This document shows positions 24,550 to 33,462 of a stretch of 64,000 bases of DNA, in pieces. The DNA comes from a virus. Each line of letters starts with the position of its first letter. The first letter of the stretch is position 1. Location of the stretch: IMG/VR virus record IMGVR_UViG_3300011113_000123, positions 62,001 to 126,000 of that record; one strand, given 5' to 3'. The notes beneath the pieces are model-generated. The model did not search any database. It had not been told where the DNA came from and was given only the letters and a program-made list of their open reading frames with translations. The position numbers and the translations under genes were made by a program.

Positions 24550-25287
24550 ATGCCACTTTGGGGTTTTTCAAGAGAGTCAACACAGGTAGCTTCTGGTGCA
24601 AACACAGTAGCTTCTATCGTTAAGGGTTATCGCCCACTTCCACGCGCATCAGGTTCGGAAGAGCCAGATGTTGGTGGAAACATTCAGAACGCTAACAAGC
24701 GCAACATAATTGCAACAACGGTTGGATGGGTTCGTCGTGTTAACAGACGCGATACTCACGGTAACCAGCGTCAGATTGATGAAGTTCTTGTAGCAGCTGC
24801 ACCAGGCGGCGGATTCTATTACACGTCAAACACACATCTAGGGCGCCCAGATATCGTAGAAATTTTCGTTAAGCCAAACGCAAACGGCGTTATCTCAGCG
24901 AACGTTTCTGCGAACTTGTATGTTGTGTTCAATATGCCAGTTCACCTACGCGCTTCTTCGAACGCGCTGTCGATCAACATTGCAAACACAGCCGGTGGTA
25001 ACAACGGAGTGGCGCGTATTGCTGCTTCTGCTGCTGCGCGCGCAAACGTTGCTAACAACGTTCTCGTGTTCACGATGCCTAAGCTACAGGGTCGCGCGGG
25101 ATCACTGAAGGCCACTTATCATATTAATGCTCAATCGATTCTTGTGACAGGTAATCCACTTTATAATCCAGAACAGGGAACAACCCATGCAGCTAACCTC
25201 GTAATCACAGGTGCAGTTGCTAACGGATTGTCAAACGGCTGGGGTGCTCGTATTACTGACTTCACAGTATCACCAAGAGGCGTTTAA
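24550..25287 (+). CDS. putative virion structural protein, 245 aa
   Basis: Ala/Asn/Val-rich beta protein: MPLWGFSRESTQVASGANTV start, central TVGWVRRVNRRDTHGNQRQI and a C-terminal beta-sandwich-like half ending DFTVSPRGV. Similar late proteins in T4-like phages are annotated as structural. No enzymatic motif. Confidence 0.65.
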   Translation: MPLWGFSRESTQVASGANTVASIVKGYRPLPRASGSEEPDVGGNIQNANKRNIIATTVGWVRRVNRRDTHGNQRQIDEVLVAAAPGGGFYYTSNTHLGRPDIVEIFVKPNANGVISANVSANLYVVFNMPVHLRASSNALSINIANTAGGNNGVARIAASAAARANVANNVLVFTMPKLQGRAGSLKATYHINAQSILVTGNPLYNPEQGTTHAANLVITGAVANGLSNGWGARITDFTVSPRGV

Positions 25288-25305
25288 TAGGATCGGAGTC
25301 GCTAG

Positions 25306-25686
25306 ATGGCTGACAAAAAGGTTACACAACTTACATCATTGACGACCACAGCGGCTCCAGATCTGCTGATGATCGTTGATGATCCAACGGGAACACCAGT
25401 ATCGAAGAAGATCACAGTAAAGAACTTCTTCGCTACTGTTCCCTCTAATACCGTATTTACTGCAAACGTAACTGCTTCTGGAAACAGAGTGCAGCTTGCG
25501 TCGAATGTAAACATCACCAAAACTCTTACAGCTAACACAGTCAAAATCACGTTTGGTTCTACACCAGCATCAAACAACGCAACGACTGTGGGTATGGCTG
25601 TAGGAGAGATGCGTTTTACTAATACATATCTTTACATTGCAGTAAACGCAACAACGATTAAGAGAGTAGCACTGAGCACGTTTTGA
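25306..25686 (+). CDS. short fibre-like structural protein, 126 aa
   Basis: MADKKVTQLTSLTTTAAPDL and DDPTGTPVSKKITVKNFFAT is a recurring N-terminal module of phage tail-fibre and head-fibre proteins. A repetitive Thr/Asn beta stretch follows, then MAVGEMRFTNTYLYIAVNAT near the end. Probably a trimeric virion appendage component. Confidence 0.65.
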   Translation: MADKKVTQLTSLTTTAAPDLLMIVDDPTGTPVSKKITVKNFFATVPSNTVFTANVTASGNRVQLASNVNITKTLTANTVKITFGSTPASNNATTVGMAVGEMRFTNTYLYIAVNATTIKRVALSTF

Positions 25687-26132
25687 TGATTGAGCCAATA
25701 CTTGAATTCTTGAAACAAAATAATGCAGCGAGCAATGGTCATAGCGGTCGTAACCTCATCGATCACTTAGTTGGGACCGCAGACCTACTAGCTCAATGGA
25801 ACTGTGATATGGATGTAGTATTGGCTGGCTTGTGTCATTCAGTGTACGGTACAGATTCATATCATACCGTTACCATAGATCATTCTAGGCGTGATGAGAT
25901 ACGCGCTTTGATTGGAGAAAGAGCAGAACGACTTGCGTGGGAATTTGGTAACAGAAAAAACCCACGCATCGTTTCGTTCTTACAGAATAATGAAATAGAC
26001 CTGATAGTTATTGAGTGCGCGAATCTGATCGAGCAACAAGTTGATCCTAGCCAATTAGCTGCTGCGACTGTTGTACAACTACCTGATAATGTTCAAAGAG
26101 CCGTTAACGATTACTTGGGGACATATCACTGA
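25686..26132 (+). CDS. DUF6817-like, HD-type protein
   Basis: 148 residues. HSGRNLIDHLVGTADLLAQW and VVLAGLCHSVYGTDSYHTVT resemble the DUF6817 family, with an HD-like pattern of spaced His and Asp that could bind a metal. It may be a phosphohydrolase, but no substrate is evident. The ATG at 25686 overlaps the preceding stop, and the preceding in-frame TTG is not needed. Confidence 0.65.
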   Translation: MIEPILEFLKQNNAASNGHSGRNLIDHLVGTADLLAQWNCDMDVVLAGLCHSVYGTDSYHTVTIDHSRRDEIRALIGERAERLAWEFGNRKNPRIVSFLQNNEIDLIVIECANLIEQQVDPSQLAAATVVQLPDNVQRAVNDYLGTYH

Positions 26133-26467
26133 TGTCAATAGAAGCAGCAGGATCATACGTTACAGCCAAAGCAGTATCCGCAGCAGGAGGAATGTTTGGT
26201 GGACTAGCAATGTTTGCGTTCATGAAACCTAAATCAATTTTAGACGCAACTATTCGCGGCGGCGTCTGCACAGGATCTGCTATCATATTCGCTCCCGTTC
26301 TTTGCGAGTATTTCGAAACATCACAATCAACGAATCATCTTCTAGCTGCTGGAGCAGTTATTGGGTTCTTAGCATGGGGCGTGCTGTCTATGACGGCGCG
26401 CTTTTTCATTAAGGCTGAAGCATCTAACAAAGATATTGTAGAGGCTGCAAAAGAAATAAAAAAGTGA
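26132..26467 (+). CDS. small membrane protein, holin-like
   Basis: 111 residues with three likely membrane helices (about 14-33, 43-60 and 69-91) and a charged C-terminal helix (FFIKAEASNKDIVEAAKEIK). The layout resembles class I holins, and a spanin pair follows 1 kb later. A holin role is possible but a proven holin-like gene already lies beside the endolysin at 2.7 kb. Confidence 0.5.
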   Translation: MSIEAAGSYVTAKAVSAAGGMFGGLAMFAFMKPKSILDATIRGGVCTGSAIIFAPVLCEYFETSQSTNHLLAAGAVIGFLAWGVLSMTARFFIKAEASNKDIVEAAKEIKK

Positions 26468-26468
26468 G

Positions 26469-26858
26469 ATGAAAGGTAAATTGGACGATTCAAATTTCTT
26501 TCTTTATGCTGCACATCATTATCTAAATCCATGTGTGGACGAGCAAGAGTTCTTAGATGATTTGAACAGGATCAAGAACATTCGTAGGCTGATTGGTCGT
26601 TATGAAAAACACGGCGAGCTGAAGGAGCGATTGATACTGAATCATCTAATGGTGCTCTATAATGTGTTTGAACATAAAGCTATGACGCGAATGCTTGCGT
26701 TTAGGCTGTATGAGTTCTTACCCATACTCAAACCGTTTTTACTCTTGCTGAACTACTGGCCTGAGAAGATAACCGATATAGGATCAACTTGCGAAACGAT
26801 CAGATCAAACGATATCATCATGGATATGCGAGTAGTCGAAATCTTGAGGAAAATCTAA
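26469..26858 (+). CDS. conserved T4-like protein, 129 aa
   Basis: MKGKLDDSNFFLYAAHHYLN, EFLDDLNRIKNIRRLIGRYE and ELKERLILNHLMVLYNVF define an all-helical family found in many T4-like phages (I recall DUF7207), near head/tail genes. No function is established. It is translationally linked to both neighbours. Confidence 0.7.
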   Translation: MKGKLDDSNFFLYAAHHYLNPCVDEQEFLDDLNRIKNIRRLIGRYEKHGELKERLILNHLMVLYNVFEHKAMTRMLAFRLYEFLPILKPFLLLLNYWPEKITDIGSTCETIRSNDIIMDMRVVEILRKI

Positions 26859-27172
26859 TGATCAAAGAAGATATGGGTGGAGGATTAGGTGGTGCACCTG
26901 GAAGCCCAACGACTAGCGGCATCGCTAACGTAGCAGGAGCGAACGTAAGCACTGATCCTGTTCACTGGAGCAAGCGTCAGCCTAAGATGGGCCCTAAGGG
27001 AACAATGAAGAAGTATGGTCAGCCTATGGTGTTCAAGGCTGTGCTTCGTCGTAAAGAAACTAACGAAGCAACTGTATACTATAAAGCTCTGGGTAAGCGC
27101 GTGAAGGCTGTAAGTCGCACCAGTGCCATGGGTAACGGAAGTGATGGATCGGGAGGAAACGGAGGGACATAG
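26858..27172 (+). CDS. glycine-rich conserved phage protein, 104 aa
   Basis: The ATG at 26858 follows GAGGA and overlaps the previous stop. Gly-rich ends flank a core MGPKGTMKKYGQPMVFKAVL followed by RRKE. Similar small proteins occur next to the upstream family in T4-like phages. A late structural role is inferred only from context. Confidence 0.6.
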   Translation: MIKEDMGGGLGGAPGSPTTSGIANVAGANVSTDPVHWSKRQPKMGPKGTMKKYGQPMVFKAVLRRKETNEATVYYKALGKRVKAVSRTSAMGNGSDGSGGNGGT

Positions 27173-27175
27173 CAC

Positions 27176-27637
27176 ATGGGTATAGGCATCAAGATAGCTA
27201 TAGCAGCTATCCTTTTTTCTGTTGTTTCTGGTGGATACTTCTACATTCAAGCTCTACAGGGTAAGCTAGAGGCGGCTGCTGAAGTGCAGCAGCGTATGGA
27301 AGGTGTGATCACCCAGCAGAAGATTGTAATGGAGCAGACCCAGCGCGACTTGAAACTCATGAACGAAATCAATCAGGATGTAGCCGAAAAGGCTCAGGCT
27401 GCACAGAATGAAGTTAACAATCTAAGCCGCAAACTGTCTCGTCTTGATAGCCTATCTAAGGCCCCTCCTAGCGAAACTGAAATGCGCGTCAATCGCGGAA
27501 CGCGAGATGCTTTGCGTTGTAATGAAATCGTGACCGGTTCACCATTGACAGCTGATGAACTAAGTGGTAAGATTAAGAATAATGTGTGCAATGACCTAAT
27601 CCAATCACTCCTACCAAAGAAGGAGCCAGCAAAATGA
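27176..27637 (+). CDS. i-spanin (Rz-like)
   Basis: 153 residues: one N-terminal membrane helix (about 5-25, no cleavage site), then a long periplasmic coiled coil (LEAAAEVQQRMEGVITQQKI onward) and a C-terminal region with Cys-containing CNEIVTGSP and NNVCNDL. This is the topology of inner-membrane spanins, which fuse inner and outer membranes at lysis. It overlaps the lipoprotein gene that follows, as Rz/Rz1 pairs do. Confidence 0.75.
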   Translation: MGIGIKIAIAAILFSVVSGGYFYIQALQGKLEAAAEVQQRMEGVITQQKIVMEQTQRDLKLMNEINQDVAEKAQAAQNEVNNLSRKLSRLDSLSKAPPSETEMRVNRGTRDALRCNEIVTGSPLTADELSGKIKNNVCNDLIQSLLPKKEPAK

Positions 27638-27975
27638 AAATCGTAGTTGCTGGATTGTGCGCCATGCTACTGGCTGGATGTAGCGAAACAGTGAAAGTGT
27701 TTGATAAGCCAGTATTGGTTGATAGAGCACAACTGATCCTTCCTCCAGTTCAGCCTATCAATCAGGGTGAGATGAAATGGATTGTTATTACCCCTGAGAA
27801 TTATGCTTCTAAAGTGAAAGAGCTGAGTGGAAGAGGCGATGTAGTCCTGTTCGCTCTTAACTCTCAAGGCTACCAGACGTTGTCTATGAACGTGGCTGAG
27901 ATGCGTAAGCATATTCAGCAACAGAACGCCGTGATCGCAGCCTATAAAGAATATTACAAACAGGATAAGAAATAG
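27634..27975 (+). CDS. o-spanin-like lipoprotein
   Basis: 113 residues with a lipoprotein signal (LLAGC, Cys16), a Pro-containing linker (LILPPVQPINQGE), and a C-terminal helical part (MNVAEMRKHIQQQNAVIAAY). It starts inside the i-spanin gene (ATGA), so it fits the outer-membrane partner. It is larger and less Pro-rich than lambda Rz1. Confidence 0.7.
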   Translation: MKIVVAGLCAMLLAGCSETVKVFDKPVLVDRAQLILPPVQPINQGEMKWIVITPENYASKVKELSGRGDVVLFALNSQGYQTLSMNVAEMRKHIQQQNAVIAAYKEYYKQDKK

Positions 27976-27977
27976 TC

Positions 27978-28006
27978 TTGACAATCTTCCTTGAGCTTAT
28001 TATAAT
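27978..28006 (+). promoter_or_regulatory. primase promoter, perfect consensus
   Basis: TTGACA (27978-27983), 17 nt, TATAAT (28001-28006), then six bases and the primase ATG at 28013. The predicted transcription start is the A of the start codon. No Shine-Dalgarno is present. Confidence 0.8.
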
Positions 28007-28012
28007 GAACCT

Positions 28013-29020
28013 ATGTCTACTATCACTGATCACAAATATGCACAGATGATCTCGCACAAGCTTCTGCTGTTCAAGCGGAAGTCTGAGCGGGTCTATAACT
28101 TCCGCTGTCCTTTCTGTGGCGACTCACAGAAGAACAAATTGAAAACCAGAGGCTACCTGTTTGAGAAATCAGGTGGACTCATTTACAAGTGTCACAATTG
28201 CGATGTCGGTACTAATCTTGGTAAACTTATTGAGCTCGTTGATCCTGGTCTGGCCAAAGCGTACAGACTAGAGTCCTACAAAGAAAAAGTTTCTTCCAGC
28301 ACAGAAAGCGAAGCGTTCCTGATCCCTAAGACGGAAAAGGAACGTCCTTCTATCATTCTTGACGAGATGCTTCCGCGTCTCGATCAACTTCCTGCGCATC
28401 ATCGCGCAGTGCAATATGCCAAGTCGCGTAGTCTACCGAAAGATCGTTGGAATGATCTATACTACGCGCGAGATTTCAAAGAACTCGAAACGTTGAATCC
28501 AGCCTATGAGGGGCGTTTGGCATCAGACGAACGGCTAGTGATTCCGTTTCGACGCGAGGATAGGTTGCTCACTGGCGTTACAGGTCGCGCTATGGGTAAC
28601 TCATCCTTGCGATATGTTACCATCAGGATCACTGATGATCCGTTGATCTATGGTCTCGATCGCGTGATGCGTGGTAAAACTATATACGTCGTGGAAGGTC
28701 CTATTGACAGCATGTTCCTTGATAATGCTATCGCTGCCGGCGGGACTGACTTCCAACGAGCTCTATATAGTTTGAACGGCGAAAATGTTGTTCTTGTGTT
28801 CGACAACCAGCCGCGCAACAAGCAAGTTGTAAAGCGTGTCGAATCATATGTTCAACGTGGATACCCTATGGTTATATGGAACTCAAGCTGGACATATAAA
28901 GATATCAATGATGCTATACTCTCAGGACTTAGTGTTTCAGCAGTTGAGCATATACTAAATAAATCCACGTTTAAGGGTCTAGCTCTTAAACTCGCAATCC
29001 GAGATTGGAAAAAGTGCTAA
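28013..29020 (+). CDS. 61: DNA primase gp61-type
   Basis: 335 residues. An N-terminal zinc finger (C32, C35, C60, C63: CPFCGD ... YKCHNC) recognises template. The toprim catalytic domain has IYVVEGPIDSMFLDNA (E228), LVFDNQPRNKQVV and YKDINDAI. With gp41 it makes Okazaki primers. The gene has a 12/12 promoter and appears leaderless, so its expression may depend on 70S initiation at a bare AUG. Confidence 0.92.
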   Translation: MSTITDHKYAQMISHKLLLFKRKSERVYNFRCPFCGDSQKNKLKTRGYLFEKSGGLIYKCHNCDVGTNLGKLIELVDPGLAKAYRLESYKEKVSSSTESEAFLIPKTEKERPSIILDEMLPRLDQLPAHHRAVQYAKSRSLPKDRWNDLYYARDFKELETLNPAYEGRLASDERLVIPFRREDRLLTGVTGRAMGNSSLRYVTIRITDDPLIYGLDRVMRGKTIYVVEGPIDSMFLDNAIAAGGTDFQRALYSLNGENVVLVFDNQPRNKQVVKRVESYVQRGYPMVIWNSSWTYKDINDAILSGLSVSAVEHILNKSTFKGLALKLAIRDWKKC

Positions 29021-29039
29021 CGCAGACTCATACTCTGCG
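29021..29039 (+). other. small hairpin after primase
   Basis: CGCAGA/TCTGCG with a 7-nt loop begins right after the primase stop. No T tract follows, so it is more likely an mRNA 3'-end or processing structure than a terminator. Confidence 0.35.
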
Positions 29040-29080
29040 AACGGATAACTATTGTCTAAGAAGAAAAAACGGAGTTCCAT

Positions 29081-30988
29081 ATGTCTAATTCTCTACCGAC
29101 CCTCTATCAACAGTTTATTCATCTTTCGCGTTATTCTAGATTCTTGTGGGACGAGGGTCGTCGAGAAACTTGGAATGAAACGATTAGTCGTTTCTTTGAC
29201 TTCTTCGAAACGCATCTCAAGGATCAGCACAACTACGATATCAAGAAATATCGTGCTGGTCTCGAAGAAGCAGTTCTTTCGCAGAAGGTTATGCCTTCCA
29301 TGCGTTGCGTTATGACAGCAGGCGAAGCGCTCAAGCGCGAGAACGTCGCAGCATATAATTGCTCGTACGTCGCAGTCAATACGCCGCGAGCTTTCGATGA
29401 GATTCTATATGTTCTTATGAACGGAACGGGTGTAGGATTCTCAGTAGAATCAAAAGACGTTGAACAGCTACCTATCATTGCAGAAGATTTCCATCCCTCA
29501 GATACAACCATTTTCGTAGCCGACTCTAAGCTAGGTTGGGCTAAAGCTCTCAAAGAACTCATTCATCTTCTCTACTCTGGACAAATTCCTAAATGGGATC
29601 TCAGCAAGATTCGTCCAGCAGGAACTCCTCTTAAGACGTTTGGTGGTCGCGCTTCAGGTCCTAAGCCTCTCGATGCTCTTTTCAATTTCTGCGTTGATAT
29701 CTTCAAGAAGGCCGCTGGTCGTCGTTTGAATACGCTGGAAGCACACGACATCGTTTGTAAGATTGCTGACATCGTTGTCGTTGGTGGTGTTCGCCGTTCT
29801 GCTCTTATCTCTCTGTCAGATCTGAACGATGACCGTATGCGTATAGCCAAATCTGGTCAGTGGTGGGAAAACGATTCGCAGCGCGCACTTGCTAACAACT
29901 CAGCCGTGTACAAAGAAAAGCCAGACATGGGTTTGTTCATGGAAGAGTGGAAGTCTCTCTATGAGTCGAAGTCTGGTGAGCGTGGTATCTTCAATCGTGC
30001 TTCTGCAAGAGCTACTGTAATCAAGCACGGTCGTCGCGATCCGAACTATGAGTTCGGTACTAATCCTTGCTCCGAGATCATTCTACGCGATAAGGAGTTC
30101 TGTAATCTTACTGAAGTTATCATTCGCGAAACCGACACTCTCGAAACACTGAAGGAAAAGGTCTATTGGGCTACTATCCTTGGCACATGGCAGTCAACGC
30201 TGACGAACTTCCGTTATCTGTCTTCAGCGTGGAAGAAGAACTGTGAAGAAGAGCGTTTGCTTGGTGTATCTCTAACAGGAATCATGGACAATGACCTCAC
30301 AAACGGAAAGCTCCCAGGCCTTAGCGATCGCTTGGAACAGCTTCGTGAAGTTGCAGTCGCCGCGAATGCAAAGGTTGCTAAGGAGCTGGGTATTCCAGTA
30401 TCTGCTGCTGTTACCTGTGTTAAGCCTTCTGGCACTGTTAGTCAGCTTTGCGATAGTGCTTCTGGCATTCATGCTCGCCACAGTCCTTACTATATCCGTA
30501 CCGTTAGAGCTGATAAGAAAGATCCGCTCGCTGCACTGATGATTGATGCTGGTGTTCCAGTTGAAGATTGTGTGATGCGCCCAGACAACGTCTATGTGTT
30601 CTCTTTCCCAATGAAGGCTCCTGAGAACGCAGTGTTCCGCACAGACATGAGCGCAATCGAGCAGTTGGAACTTTGGGTTACGTATCAGGATCACTGGTGC
30701 GAGCACAAGCCTTCTGTCACTATCTCCGTCAAGGAACATGAGTGGCTCGACGTTGGTGCATGGGTCTATAATCACTTCGACAAGATGTCTGGTGTTTCGT
30801 TCCTTCCGTTCAGCGATCACGTTTATAAGCAGGCTCCTTATCAGGATTGCTCGAAGGAAGAGTACGAAGAATTCGCAGCTAAGATGCCTAAGATTATTGA
30901 TTGGGCCAAGCTCAGAGATTATGAAAAGACTGATACTACGACAGGAGCGCAGGAACTTGCTTGCGTGGCTGGCGGGTGTGAGATCTGA
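29081..30988 (+). CDS. nrdJ: B12-dependent (class II) ribonucleotide reductase
   Basis: 635 residues, reducing ribonucleotides to deoxyribonucleotides with adenosylcobalamin. PSMRCVMTAGEAL and AAYNCSYVAVNTP hold the first redox Cys (C94), NGTGVGFSVE is typical of the monomeric class II branch, and GTNPCSEIIL gives the radical-site Cys330. CVKPSGTVSQLCDSASGIH is a conserved phosphate-binding segment, and the C-terminal CVAGGC pair recycles disulfides. Use of class II makes nucleotide supply oxygen-independent but dependent on host cobalamin, as in many alphaproteobacterial phages. Confidence 0.95.
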   Translation: MSNSLPTLYQQFIHLSRYSRFLWDEGRRETWNETISRFFDFFETHLKDQHNYDIKKYRAGLEEAVLSQKVMPSMRCVMTAGEALKRENVAAYNCSYVAVNTPRAFDEILYVLMNGTGVGFSVESKDVEQLPIIAEDFHPSDTTIFVADSKLGWAKALKELIHLLYSGQIPKWDLSKIRPAGTPLKTFGGRASGPKPLDALFNFCVDIFKKAAGRRLNTLEAHDIVCKIADIVVVGGVRRSALISLSDLNDDRMRIAKSGQWWENDSQRALANNSAVYKEKPDMGLFMEEWKSLYESKSGERGIFNRASARATVIKHGRRDPNYEFGTNPCSEIILRDKEFCNLTEVIIRETDTLETLKEKVYWATILGTWQSTLTNFRYLSSAWKKNCEEERLLGVSLTGIMDNDLTNGKLPGLSDRLEQLREVAVAANAKVAKELGIPVSAAVTCVKPSGTVSQLCDSASGIHARHSPYYIRTVRADKKDPLAALMIDAGVPVEDCVMRPDNVYVFSFPMKAPENAVFRTDMSAIEQLELWVTYQDHWCEHKPSVTISVKEHEWLDVGAWVYNHFDKMSGVSFLPFSDHVYKQAPYQDCSKEEYEEFAAKMPKIIDWAKLRDYEKTDTTTGAQELACVAGGCEI

Positions 30989-30990
30989 GC

Positions 30991-31146
30991 ATGGCAGAAA
31001 AAGATCTGTCCTGCCCTTGCGGAGAATACGATTATACAGTGATATACGAAAAACGTGGAAAGAAAGCTACTCCTCAGTTCTGTCCCTTTTGTGGGGCAGA
31101 CGCTGAGGAAGACGAGATACAAGAGTTAGAGGAAGATGATGAATAG
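30991..31146 (+). CDS. zinc-ribbon small protein, 51 aa
   Basis: Two Cys pairs (CPC at 8-10 and CPFC at 31-34) with a short basic hairpin between them form a zinc ribbon; the tail is acidic (EEDEIQELEEDDE). The gene follows ribonucleotide reductase by 2 nt and overlaps the glycosyltransferase start, so it is coupled to both. Function unknown. Confidence 0.7.
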   Translation: MAEKDLSCPCGEYDYTVIYEKRGKKATPQFCPFCGADAEEDEIQELEEDDE

Positions 31147-31852
31147 CGGCATATCTTTTATCATACCTTGTTACAACGAAGAGCAGTTCATTAGAGATTG
31201 TGTTCGTTCTATCAAAGAAGATACACAAGGTATGCCTAACATTGAGATCATCGTTATTGATAATAACTGCACTGATGCAACAGCAGATATCGCAAGAGAT
31301 GAAGGTGCGATTGTTATTAGCGAAGAACAAAAAGGCGTTGTCTTCGCTAGACAACGCGGCTATCTAGAATCTAAGTATGATCTAATAGCAAACATCGATG
31401 CTGACTCTAGGATCCCTTTGGGATGGACCAAAACTGCGCTTAGAACTATGTCTGATGAATCTGTTGTTGCAGTAACAGGTCCGCTGATTTATGATGACGC
31501 ATCTTTGAAACTTAGATTCGCAGTAAGATTATATTACTATCTTGCTTATATCAGTTGCCTACTGATTGGAGTATTTCTTCAAGGCGGAAATTGCTTGATT
31601 AGAAAGTCTGCGTTAGATGAATTGGGTGGTTATGATACTTCTGTAGCTTTTTATGGTGAAGATACCATGACTGCGAAGAGGTTAGAGCGTTATGGTAAAA
31701 TCAAGTTCAATATGAAACTGAATCTTTTCTCATCAGCAAGAAGATTGGAAAAGCAAGGCGTTCTGAAGACAACATGGTTATATCTCGTGAACTATTTGTA
31801 TGTGACTGTGAAGAACAAACCACATACTAACGAGTATAAGGACTTCAGATGA
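31136..31852 (+). CDS. family 2 glycosyltransferase
   Basis: 238 residues, GT-A fold: ISFIIPCYNEEQFIRDCV start, IIVIDNNCTDATADIA, and the metal-binding NIDADSRIP. A hydrophobic segment near residues 130-148 (LYYYLAYISCLLIGVFLQGG) suggests membrane association, as in polyprenyl or lipid A sugar transferases. It directly precedes an LpxH-like enzyme, so it may modify host lipopolysaccharide or a phage glycan. Confidence 0.88.
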   Translation: MMNSGISFIIPCYNEEQFIRDCVRSIKEDTQGMPNIEIIVIDNNCTDATADIARDEGAIVISEEQKGVVFARQRGYLESKYDLIANIDADSRIPLGWTKTALRTMSDESVVAVTGPLIYDDASLKLRFAVRLYYYLAYISCLLIGVFLQGGNCLIRKSALDELGGYDTSVAFYGEDTMTAKRLERYGKIKFNMKLNLFSSARRLEKQGVLKTTWLYLVNYLYVTVKNKPHTNEYKDFR

Positions 31853-32586
31853 AATCTTATAAGACAGTGTTCATTTCCGACATTCATCTTGGCACTAAAA
31901 TGTGCCAAGCACAAAATCTGCTAGAATTCTTCAAGACGTTTGAATGCGAAAGGATGTACCTTGTAGGAGACATCATTGATGGCTGGGCTATGCGAGGAAA
32001 GAAGTATTGGCCTCAACATCACAACGACGTTGTCCAGAAGTTACTAAGACGTGCAAGAAAAGGCACAGAGATTATCTATATTCCTGGTAATCACGACGAG
32101 TTCATGCGCGAATACTGCGATGCTGAGTTTGGTCATATGTTATTGCAGAAAGAAGCGGTGCATGTAGGCGTAGATGGTAAGATCTACTACGTTACTCATG
32201 GCGATCAGTTCGATGTCGTGATCACGAACGCCAAATGGTTAGCACATCTCGGTTCGTGGGCATATGACGTAAGTATTATGATCAGCCTAGGATTGAATAA
32301 GATACGTCATGCTCTAGGTATGCCCTACTGGTCTCTATCTTCATACCTTAAGCAAACTGTGAAGGAGTCTGTGAACTTCATCGGCAACTACGAAGAGACG
32401 CTTTCAGACTATGTTAGTAAGAAGGGTTACAATGGTATTATTTGCGGTCATATACACCATGCTAATATTCGTGATATTAGCAGCGTTAGATATATAAACT
32501 GCGGCGATTGGGTTGAAAGTATGACCGCTATCGTCGAGCATCATGATGGGCGTTTTGAACTAATAGAATGGAAATCAAATGAATGA
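31849..32586 (+). CDS. LpxH-like UDP-2,3-diacylglucosamine hydrolase
   Basis: 245-residue calcineurin-type metallophosphoesterase with all five metal motifs: SDIHLG (D11, H13), GDIIDGW, GNHDEF, THGDQFD and GHIHHA. The helical insert after THGDQFD (AKWLAHLGSWAYDVSIMISL) and CGDWVES end are typical of the LpxH/UDP-2,3-diacylglucosamine diphosphatase group in lipid A synthesis. Overlap with the glycosyltransferase suggests one envelope-modifying unit. Confidence 0.85.
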   Translation: MKSYKTVFISDIHLGTKMCQAQNLLEFFKTFECERMYLVGDIIDGWAMRGKKYWPQHHNDVVQKLLRRARKGTEIIYIPGNHDEFMREYCDAEFGHMLLQKEAVHVGVDGKIYYVTHGDQFDVVITNAKWLAHLGSWAYDVSIMISLGLNKIRHALGMPYWSLSSYLKQTVKESVNFIGNYEETLSDYVSKKGYNGIICGHIHHANIRDISSVRYINCGDWVESMTAIVEHHDGRFELIEWKSNE

Positions 32587-32770
32587 ATCCCTGATGAGCA
32601 TCAATGAACGTTATAGCATGCTGCTCGATAAGTTTGAATCTATCCGCGCTAATGTTCATCTCGTTGCTGGTGAAGAGCTAGAGTTCGCTATGAAGGAAAT
32701 GGATAAGATAGAAACTATCTTGAAACAGCTTGAGGACCTATACCCAGAGGACGTTTCACGCCATATATAA
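32579..32770 (+). CDS. hypothetical helical protein, 63 aa
   Basis: Amphipathic and acidic (YSMLLDKFESIRANVHLVAG, EELEFAMKEMDKIETILKQL), probably a short coiled coil. It overlaps the LpxH-like gene by 8 nt. No family recognised. Confidence 0.6.
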   Translation: MNESLMSINERYSMLLDKFESIRANVHLVAGEELEFAMKEMDKIETILKQLEDLYPEDVSRHI

Positions 32771-32774
32771 CTGT

Positions 32775-33239
32775 ATGGCCAGTTATGATAATCCTTGGAC
32801 TTTTAACGGAATAGAGTTTGACAGTGAAGATATCGGGAACTCCTATGGGTTTGTGTATCTTATTACGACGCCAGAAGGCCAGAAGTATGTCGGAAGAAAA
32901 TACTTCTGGTCAGTCCGCAAAGTACGCGGAAAGAGTCGTCGCCAGCGATCTGAATCCGACTGGAAAACTTACTATGGATCCAGTGACGCCCTCAAGGCTA
33001 AGATCAAAGATTCTGACAAATCCCTCTTCAGACGCGAAATAATTTCTTTACATTCGACTAAAGGTGATGTGAACGTAACTGAAGTCCGACTACAATTTGT
33101 TATGAATGTGTTGGAGGACGAGTCTTTCATCAACGAAAATGTTAATGGTAAGTGGCATCGGCCTCCAGATCACATTGTCGCGAATCGTCGTATTTCTGCT
33201 GAGTACATGTTAATTTTTAGAAAGGATATAAATGTATAA
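32775..33239 (+). CDS. GIY-YIG-type endonuclease
   Basis: 154 residues. YGFVYLITTPEGQKYVGRKY carries the GIY...YIG pair (GFVYLI / YVGRKYF), followed by a basic arm (KVRGKSRRQRSESDWKTYYG) and NGKWHRPPDHI. A widespread T4-like phage protein of this type is annotated as a putative endonuclease. The start at 32775 has no clear Shine-Dalgarno. Host DNA breakdown is a plausible role. Confidence 0.75.
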   Translation: MASYDNPWTFNGIEFDSEDIGNSYGFVYLITTPEGQKYVGRKYFWSVRKVRGKSRRQRSESDWKTYYGSSDALKAKIKDSDKSLFRREIISLHSTKGDVNVTEVRLQFVMNVLEDESFINENVNGKWHRPPDHIVANRRISAEYMLIFRKDINV

Positions 33240-33462
33240 GAAACGATCAGGTTTCGTTAATGGTAGACCATTATATGGCTGGTCGACTGGTAAGCAAACA
33301 AAACCGAATGATTATTATAATCCTTATAAGCGCGATCCACACTTTACTGGTGGAATGAACCGAAAGATACATGAAAGCAAAAAGAACGGTCTTTATTGGT
33401 TGACAGATGAAGAAAGAGAACGTATGATACAGGAGTATATGGAGAACAAAGAAAATGAGTGA
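33232..33462 (+). CDS. hypothetical protein, 76 aa
   Basis: Basic, Tyr/Gly/Asn-rich first half (MYKKRSGFVNGRPLYGWSTG) and a charged C-terminal helix. Overlaps both neighbours by 8 nt. No family recognised. Confidence 0.6.
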   Translation: MYKKRSGFVNGRPLYGWSTGKQTKPNDYYNPYKRDPHFTGGMNRKIHESKKNGLYWLTDEERERMIQEYMENKENE

